A stretch of 9,931 nucleotides of DNA from Candidatus Portnoybacteria bacterium CG10_big_fil_rev_8_21_14_0_10_36_7. Lineage in GTDB: Bacteria > Patescibacteriota > Minisyncoccia > Portnoybacterales > PFDW01. The position numbers were made by a program, and so were the translations under genes. Location of the stretch: assembly GCA_002793835.1 (NCBI GenBank), contig PFDW01000021.1:1-9931 (forward strand), given 5' to 3'. Positions within the stretch are counted from its first letter, which is position 1. Each line of letters begins with the position of its first letter. The notes below the pieces were generated by a model. The model made no database searches and was not told the DNA's origin. It saw nothing but the letters and a program-made list of their open reading frames with translations. This document shows, piece by piece, positions 6,828 through 9,931 of this stretch.

Positions 6828-8113
6828 ATTCTATTTATTTTAGCTCCTAAATTAACCAACCTTTTCTCTATTTCTTCATAACCTCGGTCTATTTGATAAA
6901 TATCTGATATTTCAGATTTCCCTTTCGCCACCAATGCTGCTATTAACAAACTAGCACCAGCTCGCAAGTCAAAACTTGTAATTTCCATCGCTTTTAGATC
7001 AACAGGACCAGTAATTATTGACTCATGCTGATTCAATATCTTAACGTGAGCACACATCTTTTGCAACTCTAGCAAATAATTCATTCTACCTTCATACATC
7101 CAGTCGTAAATTAATGTTTCTCCTTCAGCTTGGGTCGCCATGACTGCAAAAGGTGGCAAATTATCAGCGGCAAAACCAGGGAAAGGCATATTATGAACTT
7201 TTGCTATCGCTTTCAACTTATTTGGACACTTAACCACTAAGCTCCCGAGAGAATATCCCCAGCTACTTTTTTTAACATTAATAAATTCAAATTTTAAACC
7301 CGCCTCACGAAACTTCTGCATTTCCATCGGGATGAAATCAATAACAACATTGCTAATTATAATATTACTTTTTGTAGCTCCTGCTAAAGCTATAAACGTA
7401 CCCATTTCTATTGGGTCGGGAATCAACGAATAATTAGAACCTAATAATTTTTTTACTCCTTTAATCACCAATACCGAACTTCCAATCCCAGATATTTTTG
7501 CTCCCATACTGACTAAAAAATGGCATAAATCTTGAGTGTGTGGCTCAACGACTGCACACCTAATAATTGTTTCTCCCTGCGCAAGTACTGCGGTTAGTAT
7601 CGCATTTTCTGTTGCAGTGACAGAAATTTCACTAAGCGTTAAATCTGTACTCTTTATTTCTGATGAATTGAAACTAATTCCTTTTTCCGATTCTAAGACT
7701 TTGACTCCCAAAGTTCTAAAGGCTTCCAAGTGAGGCGCAATTGTTCTAGCTCCAATAATACAACCACCCGGTCTATTCATAGAAAATTTTTTTACGCGGC
7801 CACATAACGCACCCCAGAGTAAAATTGACGATCTCATTTTACAAACTATGTCATTGTTAATATCTTTTATAGCAATTTTTTTTGCATGTACCAACAATTT
7901 ATTTCTTCCAATCCACCTAACCTCAACACCGAGTAATTGCATTAGTTCAATCATCCTGTACAAGTCTTCAATTTTAGGCACATTATCGATTTCGCACGGC
8001 TCACTGGTCAACAAGCTTGCTGCCAAAATGGGCGTAGCAGCATTTTTTGCTCCACACACTGAGATAGTTCCACTTAATTTTCCCCCACCATCAATAATTA
8101 ATTTTCCGAACAT
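6824..8113 (-). CDS. murA: UDP-N-acetylglucosamine 1-carboxyvinyltransferase
   Basis: 429 residues, close to the usual 420. It transfers enolpyruvate from PEP to UDP-GlcNAc in the cytoplasm, the first committed step of peptidoglycan synthesis. Seen: K23-N24 in GAKNAATP (E. coli K22/N23), R94 in MRSSILLWG (E. coli R91), catalytic C118 in PGGCIIGAR (E. coli C115, the fosfomycin target), R123 (E. coli R120), D317 in FPGFAADNLPPF (E. coli D305) and R384 in DLRAGAS (E. coli R397). All catalytic residues are kept, and Cys rather than Asp predicts fosfomycin sensitivity of the enzyme. Odd: the usual GFPTDMQ segment reads GFAADNL, a variant form. It is the first gene of the long leftward chain, preceded by a promoter whose spacing predicts a leaderless mRNA. 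The TGA stop overlaps the mreB ATG. Confidence 0.96.
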   Translation of the reverse strand: MFGKLIIDGGGKLSGTISVCGAKNAATPILAASLLTSEPCEIDNVPKIEDLYRMIELMQLLGVEVRWIGRNKLLVHAKKIAIKDINNDIVCKMRSSILLWGALCGRVKKFSMNRPGGCIIGARTIAPHLEAFRTLGVKVLESEKGISFNSSEIKSTDLTLSEISVTATENAILTAVLAQGETIIRCAVVEPHTQDLCHFLVSMGAKISGIGSSVLVIKGVKKLLGSNYSLIPDPIEMGTFIALAGATKSNIIISNVVIDFIPMEMQKFREAGLKFEFINVKKSSWGYSLGSLVVKCPNKLKAIAKVHNMPFPGFAADNLPPFAVMATQAEGETLIYDWMYEGRMNYLLELQKMCAHVKILNQHESIITGPVDLKAMEITSFDLRAGASLLIAALVAKGKSEISDIYQIDRGYEEIEKRLVNLGAKINRI

Positions 8114-8148
8114 AAATATATCATATTGAAAATTTTGATTTAATGCAA
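8114..8148 (-). promoter_or_regulatory. Predicted leaderless sigma70-type promoter of murA
   Basis: On the reverse strand, TTGCAT (8148-8143) and TATGAT (8125-8120) are separated by 17 nt. The -10 matches TATAAT at 5 of 6 positions and the -35 matches TTGACA at 4 of 6. Six bases, ATATTT, separate the -10 from the murA ATG, so the normal start point is the A of the ATG itself. No Shine-Dalgarno sequence is present. Arms TTAAT/ATTAA around the -35 (8140-8152) form a weak inverted repeat. This is a pattern call in AT-rich DNA, strengthened by the identical geometry of the opposite promoter. Confidence 0.6.
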
Positions 8149-8187
8149 TTAATTTATGATTATTTCATACACTAACTGTTATAAACA

Positions 8188-8223
8188 TTGCTAAAACGTC
8201 AAGCTTAGATGTATAATTTGCTT
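8188..8223 (+). promoter_or_regulatory. Predicted leaderless sigma70-type promoter of the PEGA-domain gene
   Basis: TTGCTA (8188-8193) and a perfect TATAAT (8212-8217) are separated by 18 nt. Six bases, TTGCTT, follow before the ATG at 8224, so transcription should start at the A of that ATG. No Shine-Dalgarno sequence precedes it. An in-frame ATG at 8209 overlaps the -10 element and would not be in such a transcript, which supports the 8224 start. Confidence 0.65.
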
Positions 8224-9240
8224 ATGACTTTAGCACACAGACGTATTATACTTTATAGCTTTATTCTAATATTTATTCTGATAATCCCTCCTATTATAGC
8301 CTACTCCTTTGGCTATAATTTTGATTGGCAGACAAAATCTTTCATCAAAACTGGTATTTTTAATGTTAAATCTTACCCCTCAAATGCAAATATTTTAATT
8401 GATAATAAATTATATAAAAAAACTCCTAATTTTATCAAGGGTCTCAAACCAAAAGTATACAATTTAAAAGTTACTAAAGCTGGCTATTCTACCTGGTCAA
8501 AAGATTTACAGATAAATCCAGCCAAGATAACAGAATCAGTCAATATCTTATTGCTGGCCCAAGAACCAATAATCAAAGTAGTTAAGCAAAACCTAACTCC
8601 GTCATTTAAGATTGAAGATTATTTTTATACAACAAGTACAATAAATTATTTAGTAAATGACTCAAACCAAATTCTTTATCAAGTAAATCCTCAAAATAAT
8701 CAACAGTCACAAATCAGCGTACAGCCATTGCTAGAAACCGGAGATTACAAAATAATTACTTCGAAAAATAAGAGCTCAATTGCTGTTTTATCAGAGTCTC
8801 ACACACTATACTTGTTTGATACCGAATCCAAATCATTTAATAAAATTACGAACAATGCTTTAAATGCAGAATTTTCTACTGATAACAGAAAAATTTTATA
8901 TTATACAAAAAATGAACTATGGGTTATGTGGCTGACTAAGACAGAAATCCAACCCTATAAAGAAAGCGGTGACTATGAACTTATCACGCGATTCGGAGAG
9001 CCGATTACCAAAGCCGTGTGGTCAACCGTTGACAATGAACATATTTTTTTTGTTATAGGAAATACTATAAAGATGGTTGAGCTTGACGGTAGAAGTAACA
9101 GAAATATCAATGATTTTCTAAAAATCTCGGGTAACAATGCTCAATTGTATTTTAATAATGGCTCTCTGTATTTCACGGAAAATAATATTTTAAAATCCAC
9201 GATTATTAAAAATTTGTTTTTACAGCAAATACTCAATTAG
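8224..9240 (+). CDS. Membrane-anchored PEGA-domain protein with a propeller-like C-terminal region
   Basis: 338 residues from the ATG at 8224. The frame is open from an ATG five codons earlier (8209), but that codon overlaps the predicted -10 TATAAT, and MTLAHRRIIL gives the usual basic residues followed by a membrane segment. Seen: HRR then a hydrophobic segment (about 8-29), so a single inner-membrane anchor with the rest outside. The PEGA domain is about 43-105, with YPSNANILIDN (51-61), a linker TPNFIKGLKP (67-76) and the end GYSTWSKDLQI (87-97). The remainder has short strand-rich units such as AEFSTDNRKILYY and AVWSTVDNEHIFFVI, resembling TolB/WD-like propeller blades; that part is inferred. 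PEGA domains are found in surface and S-layer-associated proteins; the exact role is unknown. It is a single gene, divergent from murA and convergent with rpsI, and ends at TAG just before a terminator. Confidence 0.8.
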   Translation: MTLAHRRIILYSFILIFILIIPPIIAYSFGYNFDWQTKSFIKTGIFNVKSYPSNANILIDNKLYKKTPNFIKGLKPKVYNLKVTKAGYSTWSKDLQINPAKITESVNILLLAQEPIIKVVKQNLTPSFKIEDYFYTTSTINYLVNDSNQILYQVNPQNNQQSQISVQPLLETGDYKIITSKNKSSIAVLSESHTLYLFDTESKSFNKITNNALNAEFSTDNRKILYYTKNELWVMWLTKTEIQPYKESGDYELITRFGEPITKAVWSTVDNEHIFFVIGNTIKMVELDGRSNRNINDFLKISGNNAQLYFNNGSLYFTENNILKSTIIKNLFLQQILN

Positions 9241-9251
9241 TTATACTAACA

Positions 9252-9283
9252 AAAAACACCCCACGAACATGCGGGGTATTTTT
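9252..9283. terminator. Short bidirectional intrinsic terminator between the PEGA gene and rpsI
   Basis: A hairpin with ACCCC (9258-9262) pairing GGGGT (9273-9277) around a 10-nt loop; a C64-G71 pair may extend inside the loop (9264 with 9271). Six A lie before the stem and a T-rich run (9279-9283) after it, so each strand has GC stem plus U tract. It sits between convergent genes: 11 nt after the PEGA TAG and 4 nt from the rpsI stop. The stem is short but correctly placed for both directions. Confidence 0.75.
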
Positions 9284-9287
9284 ATAA

Positions 9288-9773
9288 TTATCGTTTTGCC
9301 CATTGAGGCGCCCTTCGAGCAGATCGTAATCCTGGTTTTTTTCTTTCTTTTTCTCTAGGGTCCCTTTTAATATATCCAGCTCTTTTTAGCTTTTTTCTAA
9401 AATCAGCATTAAATTCAACAAGAGTTCGTGCAATACCGTGTCTAATCGCCTCCGCCTGAGAATTAATTCCGCCGCCAGAAACCATTACTGTTAACTCAAA
9501 TCTATTTAGTGACTTCAACTTCACCAATGAATCTTCAACAATTTTTTGCTGCAACCAATGCACAAAATATTTCTTATAGGGCTTCCCATTAACCTCAATA
9601 TGCCCAACTTCTTCCTCCCATGGCCGAGCAGAAAATAATCTAACTCTTGCGACAGAGCTCTTACGGCGTCCTACTGCTTCCCAATATTTCTTCGGGTCAA
9701 CAACGGCGTCCACTTCTTTTTCTGGATCTTTATCTTTTTTAATTTTAGCTTTTGTTTTTGTTTCTACCATCAT
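9288..9773 (-). CDS. rpsI: Small ribosomal subunit protein uS9
   Basis: 161 residues; E. coli S9 is about 130. The excess is an N-terminal extension (1-29) rich in Lys and Asp/Glu. Seen: the S9 core beginning YWEAVGRRKSSVARVRL (30-46), the signature SGGGINSQAEAIRHGIAR (99-116) and the basic tail RDPREKERKKPGLRSARRAP (137-156). S9 binds the head of the 30S subunit and its C-terminal tail reaches the P-site tRNA anticodon stem. Odd: the nearly universal last residues SKR read AKR, though the terminal Arg is kept. Two tandem ATGs start the frame; the first (9773) overlaps the rplM TGA (ATGA) and has the better spacing to GGAGG, so I chose it. rplM-rpsI is a conserved bacterial operon. Confidence 0.97.
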   Translation of the reverse strand: MMVETKTKAKIKKDKDPEKEVDAVVDPKKYWEAVGRRKSSVARVRLFSARPWEEEVGHIEVNGKPYKKYFVHWLQQKIVEDSLVKLKSLNRFELTVMVSGGGINSQAEAIRHGIARTLVEFNADFRKKLKRAGYIKRDPREKERKKPGLRSARRAPQWAKR

Positions 9774-9931
9774 TTTATTTGTCCTCCAAATAATTTTAAT
9801 CTTGTCATCATCCTCTCCCTTAACCGATTCTTCGGCAACATCCCCCAGACAGCTCTTTTCACAACCTCTTCTGGACGATTCTTCATCAAATCTTCCATCT
9901 TTGTTTCTTTGATACCACCTAAATAATTACT
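9770..9931 (-). CDS. rplM: Large ribosomal subunit protein uL13, C-terminal part only (5' end beyond window)
   Basis: The reverse strand is open from the right edge to TGA at 9772-9770, giving 53 residues. They contain YLGGIKETKMEDLM, the RPEEVVKRAVWGMLPKNRL block and a basic end, which match the C-terminal third of L13 (family pattern PGGLK, then RPEEVLRKAVKGMLPKN). L13 is an early 50S assembly protein that binds 23S rRNA. Its last codons carry the rpsI Shine-Dalgarno sequence, and its stop overlaps the rpsI ATG, as expected for coupled synthesis. The frame was found by hand because its start lies outside the window. Confidence 0.93.
   Translation of the reverse strand, partial: SNYLGGIKETKMEDLMKNRPEEVVKRAVWGMLPKNRLRERMMTRLKLFGGQIK
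9783..9787 (-). promoter_or_regulatory. rpsI: Shine-Dalgarno sequence of rpsI
   Basis: GGAGG on the reverse strand, 9 nt before the first of two tandem ATGs (12 nt before the second), which decides the start. It lies inside the rplM coding region (the Gly-Gly codons of LFGGQIK). It is the only strong Shine-Dalgarno sequence at a gene start in this window. Confidence 0.8.

Noticed and set aside
8140..8152. TTAAT/ATTAA inverted repeat at the murA -35 as an operator
   Set aside because: Arms of five A/T bases are too short to separate from chance; no second copy seen.
8209..8223. ATG at 8209 as start of the PEGA gene
   Set aside because: It overlaps the predicted -10 TATAAT and lies before the predicted transcription start; ATG at 8224 fits the basic-then-hydrophobic N-terminus.
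1..9931. CRISPR arrays, insertion sequences, tRNA or rRNA genes, riboswitches, defence or phage genes
   Set aside because: No direct-repeat arrays, transposase motifs, tRNA-like cloverleafs or long uncoded stretches were seen; the largest uncoded gap is about 110 bp.
1..9931. Recoded TGA (code 25) suggested by CPR-like content
   Set aside because: TGA ends rplM, murA, holB and frr at their expected C-termini, so it is a normal stop.

Overview
This is a compact, AT-rich bacterial chromosome segment made almost entirely of housekeeping and cell-envelope genes. The closest match in style is a Patescibacteria/CPR-type genome; that placement is inference from gene content, not proof. The reasons are very short or negative intergenic distances, near absence of Shine-Dalgarno sequences, a one-PDZ M50 protease directly after frr with no cdsA or dxr between them, a delta-prime clamp-loader subunit without its zinc module, and small exported PEGA and Asp-box beta-propeller proteins. 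TGA is used as a normal stop at the natural C-termini of rplM, murA, holB and frr, so the code is the standard bacterial one and not the TGA=Gly code of Absconditabacteria/Gracilibacteria.

Layout. Positions 1-8113 hold one long leftward gene chain. In transcription order it is murA, mreB, two GT4 glycosyltransferases, holB (delta-prime), a seven-Asp-box beta-propeller protein, frr, and rseP (cut by the left edge just before its stop). Junctions are 4-nt ATGA overlaps (murA/mreB, holB/propeller, frr/rseP), a 1-nt TAATG overlap (GT/GT), 5-nt gaps (mreB/GT, GT/holB) and one 23-nt gap (propeller/frr). Positions 8114-8223 are a divergent intergenic region. It has a sigma70-like promoter facing each way, and in both cases the -10 hexamer ends exactly 6 nt before the chosen ATG, so both mRNAs are predicted to be leaderless. 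Positions 8224-9240 encode a rightward membrane-anchored PEGA-domain protein. It converges on rpsI, with a short bidirectional terminator between them. Positions 9288-9931 hold rpsI and the 3' end of rplM, transcribed leftward and overlapping by ATGA, with the only good Shine-Dalgarno sequence in the window.

Functional reading. The long chain joins peptidoglycan precursor synthesis (MurA), the rod-shape scaffold (MreB) and glycan assembly (two GT4 enzymes) with DNA replication (HolB), ribosome recycling (RRF) and membrane proteolysis (RseP). It looks like a growth and envelope superoperon. I see no mobile element, CRISPR array, tRNA, rRNA, defence system or phage gene. I did not find a clear new multi-gene system. 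The points most worth a second look are the paired leaderless promoters, the exported seven-Asp-box propeller inside a housekeeping operon, and substitutions at usually conserved positions in RRF (Arg28 and Arg31 equivalents) and in the S9 tail (SKR changed to AKR).
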